Assembly (NCBI GenBank): GCA_963975245.1
Contig: CAXBFJ010000008.1
Location: 186,001 to 250,000, forward strand
Reading direction: 5' to 3'
Origin: Panacagrimonas sp963975245
GTDB taxonomy: Bacteria > Pseudomonadota > Gammaproteobacteria > Nevskiales > Nevskiaceae
DNA: 64,000 nucleotides
Shown here: piece after piece, positions 17,074 through 25,711 of the stretch
Layout of the letters: each line of letters begins with the position of its first letter
How positions within the stretch are numbered: position 1 is the stretch's first letter
Program-made: the position numbers and the translations under genes
The notes under the pieces: generated by a model
What the model saw: the letters and a program-made list of their open reading frames with translations, nothing else
The model's database searches: none
What the model was told of the DNA's origin: nothing

Positions 17074-17739
17074 ATGCGCAGTTTGATGCGGGCCCTGATG
17101 GCTACGCTTTGCCTCATGACATTTGCCTGCTCTGCGCAGGACGGTGAGACGGGCGCTGCCAAGACTTTCAAGGAAGGCGAGCACTTCAAGAAGGTCAAGA
17201 CAGTTGCGAAGCCCGAGGATGCCAAGCGCATCAAGGTCGAAGAATTCTTCTGGTATGGCTGCGGTCACTGCTTCAACTTTGAGCCGGAGATTTCCGCCTG
17301 GGTCAAACGCAAGCCGTCAGATGTGGATTTCATCCGTGTTCCGTCCAGTCTGGGGCGCCCTGAGGGCGTCATCCACCAGAAGACCTATTACACGGCCGAA
17401 GCACTGGGCCTGACGGACAAGATTCATCCCGCGTTTTTTGCGGCGATCCACAACAAGCATCAGCCCTTGTTCACGCAGAAGGCGATCGGGGCTTATTTCA
17501 ATGCCCATAGCGGGGTCCTGCCGGATATTTTTGATAGCACCTTCAGTAGCTTCGCGGTCGACAGCCGCGTGCGCCGCGCCACTGCGCTGGCCAAGGACTA
17601 TCAAATTTTCAGCGTGCCCTCGGTCGTGGTGGGTGGCAAGTATCAGAGCACGGCGGAAATGGCCGGCGGCACGTTCAAGGACCTCACGCAGGTTATTGAT
17701 TTCCTGATCGAGAAGATCCGCAAGGAACGCCAGGGTTGA
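17074..17739 (+). CDS. dsbA: Thiol:disulfide interchange protein DsbA
   Basis: A 221-residue periplasmic oxidase that introduces disulfides in exported proteins. It has a signal peptide (MRSLMRALMATLCLMTFA), a thioredoxin fold with the active site FWYGCGHCFNF (Cys63-Gly-His-Cys66), and the cis-Pro loop FSVPSVVVGGKY near residue 185. A Cys at the likely cleavage point (FACSAQ) resembles but does not fit a lipobox. It follows cytochrome c4 by 43 bases. DsbB is not in the window. Confidence 0.94.
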   Translation: MRSLMRALMATLCLMTFACSAQDGETGAAKTFKEGEHFKKVKTVAKPEDAKRIKVEEFFWYGCGHCFNFEPEISAWVKRKPSDVDFIRVPSSLGRPEGVIHQKTYYTAEALGLTDKIHPAFFAAIHNKHQPLFTQKAIGAYFNAHSGVLPDIFDSTFSSFAVDSRVRRATALAKDYQIFSVPSVVVGGKYQSTAEMAGGTFKDLTQVIDFLIEKIRKERQG

Positions 17740-17767
17740 GACTGCCGTTCGTTTGGGCTCAAGCATC

Positions 17768-18709
17768 GTGAAAATGACAATTGCCCGGCTCATGGCCGGG
17801 CTTTTGGCTTTCACCGTGGCCGGAACCGCGTCCGCTCAGGTTCCATTGGCCTCGCTTGAGCGAGCCTGCAAGAACATTGGCCAGCGCCTGGCCAGCGTCG
17901 ATACCGAGTACTGCATCAACGCCGGGCTCAAACTGGGTGACGGCGCCAGTCATCGCGGAATGCCCTTTCTGTATCGCGATTACCTGCCGGGCAGCAGCCG
18001 GCGAACCCCGTATCGGGTCATGCTGATTGGTGGCATTCACGGTGACGAGCTGAGTTCCGTCAGTATCGTGTTCCAGTGGATGCAGAAGCTCGAGAAGGAA
18101 CGCCTGCAACCTTTTCACTGGCGTGTCGTTCCGGCCAGCAATCCGGATGGACTGTTGTCGCGGCCGTCCAGCAGGACCAACGCGCGCGGCGTTGATCTGA
18201 ACCGCAATTTCCCCACACCGGACTGGAAAAACACGGCGCAAAAATACTGGATCGAGAAAACGCGGCGCGACCCGCGGCGTAATCCCGGACCCGGGCCGAT
18301 GTCCGAGCCGGAATCTCGTTGGCTGACGCAGCAGATCGCGGAGTTTCGTCCTGATGCCATCGTGTCGGTGCATGCGCCCTTTGGCATTCTTGATTTTGAC
18401 GGGCCGCTGCACCCGCCGCAGCGTTTTGGGTATCTGCGCCTCCAGCCGCTGGGCGTGTATCCGGGTTCGCTGGGCAATTATTCAGGTGTGAACAAGGGGC
18501 TGCCGACGATCACGCTGGAATTGCCGCACGCGGGGATCATGCCGACTTTCGATCAGTCACAGCGCGTCTGGGCCGATATGCTCACCTGGCTGGAAAAGCA
18601 CCTGCCCAATGCCGATGCTCCGCTGTTTCAGCGTCTTGATGCCACGCCGTGGACACTTGGAGATGCGATCAATCCGATGACGGATCACCTGATTCAGGCC
18701 AGAAACTGA
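17768..18709 (+). CDS. M14 family zinc carboxypeptidase (MpaA-like murein peptidase)
   Basis: About 313 residues with a signal peptide (ARLMAGLLAFTVAGTASAQ). The zinc ligands and catalytic residues of the M14 family are present: GGIHGDELSS (His-x2-Glu), GVDLNRNFP (Asn-Arg substrate clamp), VSVHAPF (third ligand) and a late LELPHAG (catalytic Glu). It resembles murein tripeptide amidase MpaA-type enzymes acting on peptidoglycan peptides, but unlike E. coli MpaA it appears periplasmic. GTG 17768 or ATG 17774 are both possible starts. Its 3' end overlaps the convergent regulator gene by 16 bases. Confidence 0.82.
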   Translation: MKMTIARLMAGLLAFTVAGTASAQVPLASLERACKNIGQRLASVDTEYCINAGLKLGDGASHRGMPFLYRDYLPGSSRRTPYRVMLIGGIHGDELSSVSIVFQWMQKLEKERLQPFHWRVVPASNPDGLLSRPSSRTNARGVDLNRNFPTPDWKNTAQKYWIEKTRRDPRRNPGPGPMSEPESRWLTQQIAEFRPDAIVSVHAPFGILDFDGPLHPPQRFGYLRLQPLGVYPGSLGNYSGVNKGLPTITLELPHAGIMPTFDQSQRVWADMLTWLEKHLPNADAPLFQRLDATPWTLGDAINPMTDHLIQARN

Positions 18710-19521
18710 CGCATCAGGCGATCGCTGGCCTCATCGGCCGGATAGAGATTTTCAATGCGCAGTTCATCGGTGGTGATATCCATCGGCGTGCCGAAGGTCG
18801 TGAGCGTGGTGAACAGGCTCAGCTGTGTGTCATTCAGGCTCAATTGCATCGGCAGGATGGGCAGCATGGAGGTGCTCCGATCCACGTGTTTGCTCCTTGC
18901 TGGCAGCCCGGGATACTTCAACACTTCGCTGAGTAGCCGGTCGAGCTCACGATAATCCATGGCCTCGTGCGCGGCGCGGGTCAGGAGATGCGTGGCAATC
19001 TCATCAAAGTTCTGTATGTAAGGTCGCAGGCCTTCGGGATGCAGTGTCATGCGCATGAGATTCATGCCGCCAACCCGCTTCGCAATCGCCTCACCACCGC
19101 CAAGCAGGTCCAGTAGCTTGGGCAGCGCACGATTGGCCATGACCAGATTCCAGCTACGGTCAACGACCAGCGCGGGAAACGGTTCGTGCAGGCTCATCAT
19201 GCGCTCCAATGCCGTGCGCACGGGCGCCATCTCAGCGGCGTCGAGTTGTCGGCGCGGATAGATTCCGGCAAAGCCGGCAGCGCCGAGCAGGCGGTTGCGG
19301 GTGGCGAGGGGCAGATCAAGCGCCTCGGACAATTGCACCACCATGTCGCGACTGGGGCGCGCCCGTCCGGATTCCAGAAAGCTCAGGTGACGTTGCGAAA
19401 CCTCTGCGTGCAGCGACAGATCGAGCTGCGACAGCCGGCGACCGCGCCTGAACTCGCGCAGCAGGCCGCCAAATTCCTGTTCGCCACCTGGCGTGGGTTC
19501 GTCACTTTCCATGGAAGGCAT
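18694..19521 (-). CDS. XRE family regulator with MmyB-like ligand domain
   Basis: A 275-residue transcription factor. Residues ~15-75 form an XRE helix-turn-helix (LSQLDLSLHAEVSQRHLSFLESGRARPSRDMV). Residues ~100-270 match the PAS-like MmyB ligand-binding domain (FPALVVDRSWNLVMANRALPKLLDLL), often linked to fatty-acid binding in actinobacterial relatives. The start at 19521 gives MPSMESDEPTPGG. It diverges from three small membrane genes, its possible target; no clear operator was found in the 100-base gap. Confidence 0.88.
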   Translation of the reverse strand: MPSMESDEPTPGGEQEFGGLLREFRRGRRLSQLDLSLHAEVSQRHLSFLESGRARPSRDMVVQLSEALDLPLATRNRLLGAAGFAGIYPRRQLDAAEMAPVRTALERMMSLHEPFPALVVDRSWNLVMANRALPKLLDLLGGGEAIAKRVGGMNLMRMTLHPEGLRPYIQNFDEIATHLLTRAAHEAMDYRELDRLLSEVLKYPGLPARSKHVDRSTSMLPILPMQLSLNDTQLSLFTTLTTFGTPMDITTDELRIENLYPADEASDRLMRQFLA

Positions 19522-19620
19522 TCTGCAGCCTGTCGGTAGGCGGTGCCATTACCTCAAGCGTAATTGAATGGCCTCCCTAGCATCTCCAAAGTGCCCGAAA
19601 ACATCTTGGTGAGGCCACGC

Positions 19621-19914
19621 ATGAAAATCCGAATACTGGCGCTAAGCGCAATCCTGCTCGCGTTTGGCGCTTTGAGCGCACTCGCCCTGGTCGAACACGG
19701 CTACTGGGGGATCTTCAAATTCCAGCTGACATCCAGTGCAGGGTGGCAGGTGCTCGCCGATCTGGTGCTGGTCTGCATGCTCGCCATCCTCTGGATGATC
19801 ACCGACGCACGCCGCACCGGCCGCAACGTATGGCCTTTTGTGCTCCTGACCTTAATCGGCGGTGCATTCGGCCCATTGCTGTATCTGACCTTGGGGAGTC
19901 GCTCTGATGAATAA
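19621..19914 (+). CDS. Small membrane protein (DUF2834-like)
   Basis: A 97-residue protein with three hydrophobic segments and a short cytoplasmic loop (WMITDARRTGRNVWPF), ending LYLTLGSRSDE. The pattern (membrane segment, HGYWGIF, TDARR, GPLLYL) resembles DUF2834 membrane proteins of unknown role. The ATG at 19621 gives a typical MKIRILALSAILL start. First of three small membrane genes divergent from an XRE/MmyB regulator. Confidence 0.7.
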   Translation: MKIRILALSAILLAFGALSALALVEHGYWGIFKFQLTSSAGWQVLADLVLVCMLAILWMITDARRTGRNVWPFVLLTLIGGAFGPLLYLTLGSRSDE

Positions 19915-19947
19915 TTGTTCTCAAGCATTCCTGACCGGAACGTATCC

Positions 19948-20328
19948 ATGAAAGATTGGATTTTCAGACTGGGCTTCGCGACCCTATGGGCGCATGAGCT
20001 GGACGCCATTGCACGTGGTGAATGGCGCGTGTTGCCGCTCACCAGCTTCCTGCCGGATCAGGTGGGCTATGTGGTATTTGTGGTGCTGCACATTCCATTG
20101 CTGGCGGTGTTGGTGTATCTGCTGTCGCACGCCAATTCAGTGGTGCGCATGCGCACCGAACTGGCCATCAGCAGCTTCCTGTTGGTGCATGTTGGCTTGC
20201 ACCTGTTGTTTTCGGGGCATCACCACTATGACTTTCATTCGCTGCTGTCCAAGGCGCTGATCTTCGGCGGTGCAGCACTGGGTGCATGGCATTTGATGCT
20301 CAGCTGGCGTCAGAACAAGGACAGCTAA
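19948..20328 (+). CDS. Small multi-pass membrane protein (HELDAI motif)
   Basis: A 126-residue protein with about four hydrophobic segments. N-terminal ATLWAHELDAIARGEWRVLP and a central LLFSGHHHYDFHS stretch supply several His that could bind a metal. I recall a similar HELDA...EWR pattern in DUF6713 proteins but cannot confirm it. The start at 19948 (MKDWIFRL) follows the previous stop by 33 bases. Its TAA overlaps the next ATG. Confidence 0.6.
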   Translation: MKDWIFRLGFATLWAHELDAIARGEWRVLPLTSFLPDQVGYVVFVVLHIPLLAVLVYLLSHANSVVRMRTELAISSFLLVHVGLHLLFSGHHHYDFHSLLSKALIFGGAALGAWHLMLSWRQNKDS

Positions 20329-20708
20329 TGGAAGGGGTTACTCACTATGCGATGTCGGCCTGCCTGATTCTGGCTGGTTTGATTCACCTGATCCCCGGTA
20401 TTGCGGCATTCGCGCCATCGCGAATGGTCAGTCTCTATGAGGTTCGCACGGAGGATGTGACGCTGCTCCTTCTGCTCAGGCACCGCGCCGTCTTGTTTGC
20501 ATTACTGGGCGCCGCCCTGCTCGCAGCTGCGTTCGTGCCGGCATGGCATCTGTCAGCCGCTGTTGCGGCGCTGCTCAGCATGCTGAGTTTTATCTTCTTC
20601 GCGCGGGGCAGCGTGCTCCCGCCGGCGATTATCAGAGTGATTCGAATCGACACCGGCCTCAGCGTTCTGCTGGGGCTGATGTTGTTGTTGCGGGTGGCCT
20701 CTGATTAG
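20328..20708 (+). CDS. Small four-helix membrane protein, unknown function
   Basis: A 126-residue hydrophobic protein with about four membrane segments; short conserved-looking polar stretches are MVSLYEVRTEDVTLLLLLRH and ARGSVLPPAI. The ATG at 20328 overlaps the previous stop (TAATG), so the two are coupled. Its end overlaps the convergent DUF2062 gene by four bases. No family confidently recognised. Confidence 0.6.
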   Translation: MEGVTHYAMSACLILAGLIHLIPGIAAFAPSRMVSLYEVRTEDVTLLLLLRHRAVLFALLGAALLAAAFVPAWHLSAAVAALLSMLSFIFFARGSVLPPAIIRVIRIDTGLSVLLGLMLLLRVASD

Positions 20709-21232
20709 GCGCGGGTCCGACTTTTGAGGTTTTGCATGCTCTTGATGGGGCCGCGGCTGAGTAGATAGACCAACCCGAAAAGCAGCGGAGACAACAAGGC
20801 CCAGGCAGCGACACCGTATAGCGCAACCATGCCGTAATCGATCATAAACTGACCCGGGCCAGCCCAGAACCGGTCCGTCAGTTCGCCGATCGAAGTGATC
20901 GGTACTGGGGGTTGGCGGAAAAGCGCTTCCCCGGCGCGGTAGAAAGGAATCAGCAGCAGAATCTGCACCGGATAAATCAGGTAATTGACCAGCTGGATGA
21001 TGGGCTGATTGAGTCTCCAGATGGCGGCGACGAGTGTGCATAGCAGCGTCGTCGCACCGAGGATGGGAAACAAGCCGAGTGTGACGCCGGCTGCCAGGGT
21101 GAGCGCGATGGCTCCGGGCGAGGTTCCTTGCCTGAGCTGATTGATGATCGGAACAAGAATTTTCCGCCGCCACCAACCTGGTTTTTCAGTCTCAGTGCCG
21201 ACGGCAGGAACGGGCTCGGATTCGCGATTCAC
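20705..21232 (-). CDS. DUF2062 domain membrane protein
   Basis: A 175-residue protein with a charged N-terminus (PGWWRRKILVPIINQLRQGTSP) followed by DUF2062-type membrane helices (GVTLGLFPILGATTLLCTLVAAIWRLNQPIIQLVNYLIYPVQ in outline, with the GLFPI turn). The GTG at 21232 overlaps the upstream gene's TGA (GTGA). DUF2062 proteins are common beside lipid or envelope genes; the function is unknown. Last gene of the minus-strand lipid operon. Confidence 0.75.
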   Translation of the reverse strand: MNRESEPVPAVGTETEKPGWWRRKILVPIINQLRQGTSPGAIALTLAAGVTLGLFPILGATTLLCTLVAAIWRLNQPIIQLVNYLIYPVQILLLIPFYRAGEALFRQPPVPITSIGELTDRFWAGPGQFMIDYGMVALYGVAAWALLSPLLFGLVYLLSRGPIKSMQNLKSRTRA

Positions 21233-21582
21233 GCGGGCCTGCGCAGCAACAGGTCTTTCGCAGTTGGATTCGGCGGCAAGGTCCAGAGCTGTACCAGCAT
21301 GTAGGCTCCCATCGCCATGTTGCCCAGCAGCAACACGCCCACCAACCACGCAAGGCGAGAGGTCCAGCTCGTTTCCTTGTAGGCAATCCAGAGCCAGAAC
21401 CAGAGAAACCCGAAGTAGGCGTCGAACAGGGTTGCGACCTGCCAGGGGTTGCCGCCCTCAGTGGGGTTGCTGAGCAGGTCCTTGATGACGGGCACGATGC
21501 TGACATGCCCAGTGGCCCAGACGGATACGCCGATCAAGGCGGCGATCACGCCCACAGAGAACAAGGTGAGTGCAAATTTCAT
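21229..21582 (-). CDS. DUF1475 family membrane protein
   Basis: A 117-residue protein with about three membrane segments; landmarks are NPWQVATLFDAYFGFLWFW and IAYKETSWTSRLAW, as in DUF1475 proteins. The function is unknown. It lies 51 bases after the cyclopropane synthase gene and overlaps the DUF2062 gene. Homologues often accompany cyclopropane synthase/DUF1365 clusters, which suggests a membrane-lipid role (inference). Confidence 0.72.
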   Translation of the reverse strand: MKFALTLFSVGVIAALIGVSVWATGHVSIVPVIKDLLSNPTEGGNPWQVATLFDAYFGFLWFWLWIAYKETSWTSRLAWLVGVLLLGNMAMGAYMLVQLWTLPPNPTAKDLLLRRPA

Positions 21583-21633
21583 GAATGCATTCTGGCATGC
21601 CAGGCCGCGACCGGATGCGGCAGCGCTGATGGC

Positions 21634-22920
21634 CTAGGGTTTGTGCAGAGTGATCTGCATCAGGTCGATGCTGCCCACCCGGAATCCGCATTCGCAGTAG
21701 GACAGGTAGTAGCGCCACATATTGAGAAAACGCTGATCGAACTGCGCCACGATCTTCTCTCGCACCGACAGCACATTGCGATGCCACTGGGCCAGGGTGT
21801 CTGCATAGTCTTCTGCGTAGAAGCCGGCATCTGCCGGCCTCAGGCCTGCACCCCGTGAGAGGTCCTCGAACTTGCCGGGAGGGCACAGCATGCCGCCGGG
21901 AAAAATATACTTCTGGATGAAATCGCGTTTGGTGCGGTAGTGATTAAAGATCGCCGGGTTGATGGTGATGCCCTGAATGGCAGCGCGCCCGCCTGGTTTG
22001 AGCGCTGACGCAATCGACTCGAAGTAGCCGGGCCAGTATTCCTCGCCAACGGCTTCATACATTTCGATGGACACGACACGGTCGTAGACCTCATTCACAT
22101 CTCGATAGTCGCGAATCTCGAAAGTCACCAGATCGGCAACCCCCGCCTGCTCGGCGCGCAAACGGGCTTCGGCCAGCTGTTCGTGCGAGAGCGTGATCGA
22201 ATGAACGTGACAGCCCGCGTGTTTCGCCGCATAGATGGCAAACCCGCCCCAGCCCGAACCGATCTCAAGCACGGTATGTTCAGGCTTCAGGTCGAGGCGC
22301 TCGAACATCAGCTTGAATTTGTTGATCTGCGCATCCTGCAGGGTTTGCGTGGGCTCGATGTACATGCCGGCGGAGTAGGCCATGCTGTCATCGAGCCACA
22401 TCTTGTAGAACTCGTTGCCTAGGTCGTAATGGAATTCGATGTTCTTGCGCGCAGTTTTCTTGCTGTTGGATTTGCGCCGGTGCTGCCAGTAGCCGTACAG
22501 CTTTCCGAACCAGTTTTTTTCAAACGGTCCTTTGTAATAGGGCTCGTTGAGGTAAAGCGTCATCAGCAGTTGTGTCAGGTCTGGCGAGTCCCAGCAGTTG
22601 TCGATGTAGGAATCGCCGATGCCGACTTCGCCCGAAGCCAGCACGTGACGCATCAGGCGCTCGCAGTTGCGGATGTTCCAGACCCCGTGCGGCCCCGGCT
22701 CGCTGCCTTCGAAATGACGGGTCGCGCCATTGGGCAGAGACACATCCAGTGTGCCCTTGCGCATGCCCGACAGCATGTAGAGAACCAGCCGCATGCTCCA
22801 TGGCAGGCCTTTGAGATCACCGCTGGACGTCAGGGCGGTGGGCAGGTCCGGAGAAAAACCGTCGCGGCCCATGATCTTGCTCAGTTCACGATCCTGCTCA
22901 TCCAGTTTTTTCTTGTCCAT
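21634..22920 (-). CDS. cfa: Cyclopropane-fatty-acyl-phospholipid synthase
   Basis: A SAM-dependent methyltransferase of about 428 residues acting on unsaturated acyl chains of membrane lipids. The SAM motif is VLEIGSGWGGFAIYAA; preceding it are NIEFHYDLGNEFYKMWLD and MAYSAGMYI, both standard for CFA synthases. Later EMYEAVGEEYWPGYF and FPGGMLCPP follow the family. ATG 22926 is an alternative start two codons earlier. It is third in an operon after the FAD oxidoreductase and DUF1365 genes. Confidence 0.92.
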   Translation of the reverse strand: MDKKKLDEQDRELSKIMGRDGFSPDLPTALTSSGDLKGLPWSMRLVLYMLSGMRKGTLDVSLPNGATRHFEGSEPGPHGVWNIRNCERLMRHVLASGEVGIGDSYIDNCWDSPDLTQLLMTLYLNEPYYKGPFEKNWFGKLYGYWQHRRKSNSKKTARKNIEFHYDLGNEFYKMWLDDSMAYSAGMYIEPTQTLQDAQINKFKLMFERLDLKPEHTVLEIGSGWGGFAIYAAKHAGCHVHSITLSHEQLAEARLRAEQAGVADLVTFEIRDYRDVNEVYDRVVSIEMYEAVGEEYWPGYFESIASALKPGGRAAIQGITINPAIFNHYRTKRDFIQKYIFPGGMLCPPGKFEDLSRGAGLRPADAGFYAEDYADTLAQWHRNVLSVREKIVAQFDQRFLNMWRYYLSYCECGFRVGSIDLMQITLHKP

Positions 22921-22935
22921 GCACACATCCTCTAC

Positions 22936-23724
22936 TCAGCTGACCTCGTGGGCAGGTGGCTCGGGCTTGGAATGAAATTTCCCCCCGCGCAACCAGATCT
23001 TCAACGCTTCCCAGTGGATGCCGGCCACGACCTTGAGGGTCATGAATGGCATTTTGAGCACCTGCCAGACAATGACCCGATCCCGCAGTGGGCGTCGTTG
23101 TCCGGTCAGGCTGGCATCCAGAATCGGCACACCATCCCGCGTTTCGTGGATGTGTACCCTGAGTTGCTGCGAAGGTTCACCGAGTTCAAATCGGTAGCGC
23201 CCGTTCAGATCAAAAAATGGTGAAACGTGAAAACATTTCTCCTTCTCCAATGCCGTTTCATACGCAATGGGGGCGCCTGCGGATGCGAGCAGATAGCTGT
23301 GTTTTTCCTTGAAAGTGTTGCGAACTTCGGCGATGACCGCGCGCAGGCTCCCGTCGCGACCTTCGCAGTACCACAGGCTGATGGGATTGAAGGCATAGCC
23401 CAGCAGTCGCGGCATGACCAGAAGACGGATGCGTCCGCCGTCAGGTTCAATACCTGATTGCTGCATCAGGCCTTCGGCCCAATCGCGCAGGCCGCCCTGC
23501 GTTTCTGCCCCATGGTCACGGTCATGAAAGGACAGCAGGTTGAAGCGGTTATGGGAAAAGAATCTGGCGCTGGCCGCGCTTTGCGCAATGTGATCGATAT
23601 CCAGCAGCAGATAGAACACCTGGTACTTGAAGGCATAGAACGGCGCCACCAAACGACGATGCCCCACCTGCGCGGCGTACAGGCAAGCCGTTTCGTCCTG
23701 CTTGGCGGGCGCCGGATTGTTCAC
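22936..23724 (-). CDS. DUF1365 family protein
   Basis: A 262-residue protein matching DUF1365: YAAQVGHRRLVAPFYAFKYQVFYLLLD at the N-terminus in outline, FNPISLWYC, VRNTFKEKHSYLL, and FHVSPFFDLNGRYRFEL. No catalytic residues are established. The ATG overlaps the upstream FAD gene stop (ATGA), indicating tight coupling. The FAD oxidoreductase-DUF1365-CFA trio is conserved in many proteobacteria and is linked to stress-induced acyl-chain changes. Confidence 0.9.
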   Translation of the reverse strand: MNNPAPAKQDETACLYAAQVGHRRLVAPFYAFKYQVFYLLLDIDHIAQSAASARFFSHNRFNLLSFHDRDHGAETQGGLRDWAEGLMQQSGIEPDGGRIRLLVMPRLLGYAFNPISLWYCEGRDGSLRAVIAEVRNTFKEKHSYLLASAGAPIAYETALEKEKCFHVSPFFDLNGRYRFELGEPSQQLRVHIHETRDGVPILDASLTGQRRPLRDRVIVWQVLKMPFMTLKVVAGIHWEALKIWLRGGKFHSKPEPPAHEVS

Positions 23725-24998
23725 AGCGCAGCCCAGTCCGGAAGACAGCGATCATCAATGCCTTGAACGGCGCGTAGACCTGACTTCAGGCCGTCCTCAT
23801 GAAAGCCGTACTGTGTCCATGCGCCAGCGAACCAGGTTCGACGGTGGCCCTGGATCTCTGCGAGGCGTGCGTGGGTGATGACACTCGCCGGACCGTACTG
23901 CGGGTGCTCGTACACCGTGTCATAGAGAATTTTCCCCGATGGGATTTCGCGCGCCGGATTCAGGGTCACGATGTAGTTCACCTCACCCGGTATGCCCTGG
24001 AGCTTGTTCATCCAGTAGCTGCCAGAGATTGGCCGATCGTGAACCTCGTCCACGTCGTTGATGTAATTCCACGATGCCCAGGCCGCACGCCGCCGTGGCA
24101 GGAAGCTTTCGTCGGTATGCAAAACGCAGCGGCTGGCACCGTATGGAATGCCCTGCAAGAGGGTGCGCTCCACTTCATCCGTGTCTTCGAGAATCTTCAG
24201 CGTCTGGTCGGCGTGTGCCGCGCAGATCACCTGGTCGAAGGCCTGCTGATTGACCGGCGTCTTGATCACCACCTCAGCATCATCGCGCTGGATCGCCGTG
24301 ACCTCCGTGCTCAGACGAAGCTCGCCCTTGAAGCGCGCCAGTATCGGCTTGATGTACTGGTTGGAGCCGCCGATCACGGTTCGCCATGTCGGTTGCTGCG
24401 TGGCGGTAAACAGCGAGTGTGAGTCAAAGAAGCGCATGAAATCCGCAGCCGGATACGCCATCGCCTGCCGCGGGGAACAGCTCCAGATCAGGCCGGCCAT
24501 CGGCAGCAGATAGCGGCTGGCCATCTTGGGCGACAGGCCGGATTGATCGAGAAATTCTCCGAGGGATCCTTCAGGCAGCTGCCCGCTTTCCAGGATTTTG
24601 CGGCAGCGCGCATTAAGCCGGAGGATGTCGATCAGCATGCGGATGTGCGTCCAGCTCAGCAGGTTCGAGGGCTGTGCAAAGACGGTCCAGATATGGTCGC
24701 TTCCCATGTATTCGTAAGCGCCGTCACCCAGTGACACGCCAAAGGACATGCTGGTGTCGCGCGTCTGGATGCCCAGTTCGGCGAACAGGGCAGTGAGATT
24801 GGGATAGTTGATCCCGTTGTAGACGATCCAGCCCGTATCCACCGGCTGTACGCTGCCGTCAGGCAGGGGCACCGGGATCGTATTGGTGTGGCCGCCGACA
24901 CGATCATCGGACTCAAACAAGGTGACCTCGTGCTTCTGGGAGAGCAGGTCGGCGGCGATCAGTCCGGAAATTCCGGAGCCAATGACAGCAATTTTCAT
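23721..24998 (-). CDS. FAD-dependent oxidoreductase of the amine-oxidase fold (lipid-cluster type)
   Basis: A 425-residue flavoprotein with an N-terminal Rossmann motif IAVIGSGISGLIAADLL (GxGxxG), the DDRVGGHTNTI extension, and a C-terminal FAGAWTQYGFHEDGLKSG block. It resembles the NAD(P)/FAD-binding proteins that precede DUF1365 and CFA synthase, not true monoamine oxidases. It probably oxidises or desaturates an acyl group of membrane lipid. First gene of a five-gene minus-strand operon; 74 bases separate it from tesA upstream. Confidence 0.87.
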   Translation of the reverse strand: MKIAVIGSGISGLIAADLLSQKHEVTLFESDDRVGGHTNTIPVPLPDGSVQPVDTGWIVYNGINYPNLTALFAELGIQTRDTSMSFGVSLGDGAYEYMGSDHIWTVFAQPSNLLSWTHIRMLIDILRLNARCRKILESGQLPEGSLGEFLDQSGLSPKMASRYLLPMAGLIWSCSPRQAMAYPAADFMRFFDSHSLFTATQQPTWRTVIGGSNQYIKPILARFKGELRLSTEVTAIQRDDAEVVIKTPVNQQAFDQVICAAHADQTLKILEDTDEVERTLLQGIPYGASRCVLHTDESFLPRRRAAWASWNYINDVDEVHDRPISGSYWMNKLQGIPGEVNYIVTLNPAREIPSGKILYDTVYEHPQYGPASVITHARLAEIQGHRRTWFAGAWTQYGFHEDGLKSGLRAVQGIDDRCLPDWAAL

Positions 24999-25072
24999 GG
25001 AAATTTCAGTGGGGGCGTCTCACAGGTACGGGTGAGGCCAGCGGCCAGATGCCGCATTGCAGCTAACCCGGC

Positions 25073-25711
25073 TCAGGGCACGGCTTTGAGCAGCGGAACG
25101 ATCGCCGGCCACACGGTTTCAAGAATCAACGCTTGCGATGCCGCATTGGGGTGTATGCCATCCGACTGAAAGGCATCTTCATCAAACGCGAAGCTGCCCA
25201 GTACAAAAGGCACCAGCGTGAGCTTCTCTGCATCAGCCAGTTGTTCAAAGCTCTGCGAGAACTGCTCGCTGTAGGTAGGGCCGTAGTTGGCAGGAATATG
25301 CATGGCAAACAGTACTGGCTCGGCGCCGCTTTTCTGGCTGAGCGCAATCATGTCTTGCAGGTTCTGGCGCATGGCCTTGACCGGCAGGGCGCGCAGGCCG
25401 TCGTTGCCGCCAAGCTGCAGAAGAACCAATGTGGGCTTGTGCCGGTCCAACAGGCCAGGCAAGCGCCCGAGTCCGCCTCGGGTGGTCTCGCCGCTGATGG
25501 CGGCGTTGGCGACAACGTGATTGAAGCCCTCCGATCGGAGTTTCTGTTGAAATAGATGCACCCAACCCTGCTCAGCATCCAGACCGTAGCCGGCCGAAAG
25601 ACTATCTCCCAGTACCAGAATCACCGGCTCGTCCGGTTTGGCAGCGCCAGCCGGCACGGAAAATGTGAAGGACAGCAGGACCCCGCAAAAAAATAATCTC
25701 AGCATCAACAT
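25073..25711 (-). CDS. tesA: Arylesterase / acyl-CoA thioesterase I (SGNH hydrolase, TesA type)
   Basis: A 212-residue periplasmic SGNH hydrolase. The signal peptide is MLMLRLFFCGVLLSFTFSVPAGAA. Block I GDSLSAGYGL carries the Ser, block II the Gly in ISGETTRGGL, block III GGNDGLR, and block V SDGIHPNAASQ the Asp/His. Its start codon overlaps, on the opposite strand, the start codon of the ABC ATPase gene; a start at the second ATG (25705) would separate them. tesA divergent from ybbA is the usual proteobacterial arrangement. Confidence 0.93.
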   Translation of the reverse strand: MLMLRLFFCGVLLSFTFSVPAGAAKPDEPVILVLGDSLSAGYGLDAEQGWVHLFQQKLRSEGFNHVVANAAISGETTRGGLGRLPGLLDRHKPTLVLLQLGGNDGLRALPVKAMRQNLQDMIALSQKSGAEPVLFAMHIPANYGPTYSEQFSQSFEQLADAEKLTLVPFVLGSFAFDEDAFQSDGIHPNAASQALILETVWPAIVPLLKAVP

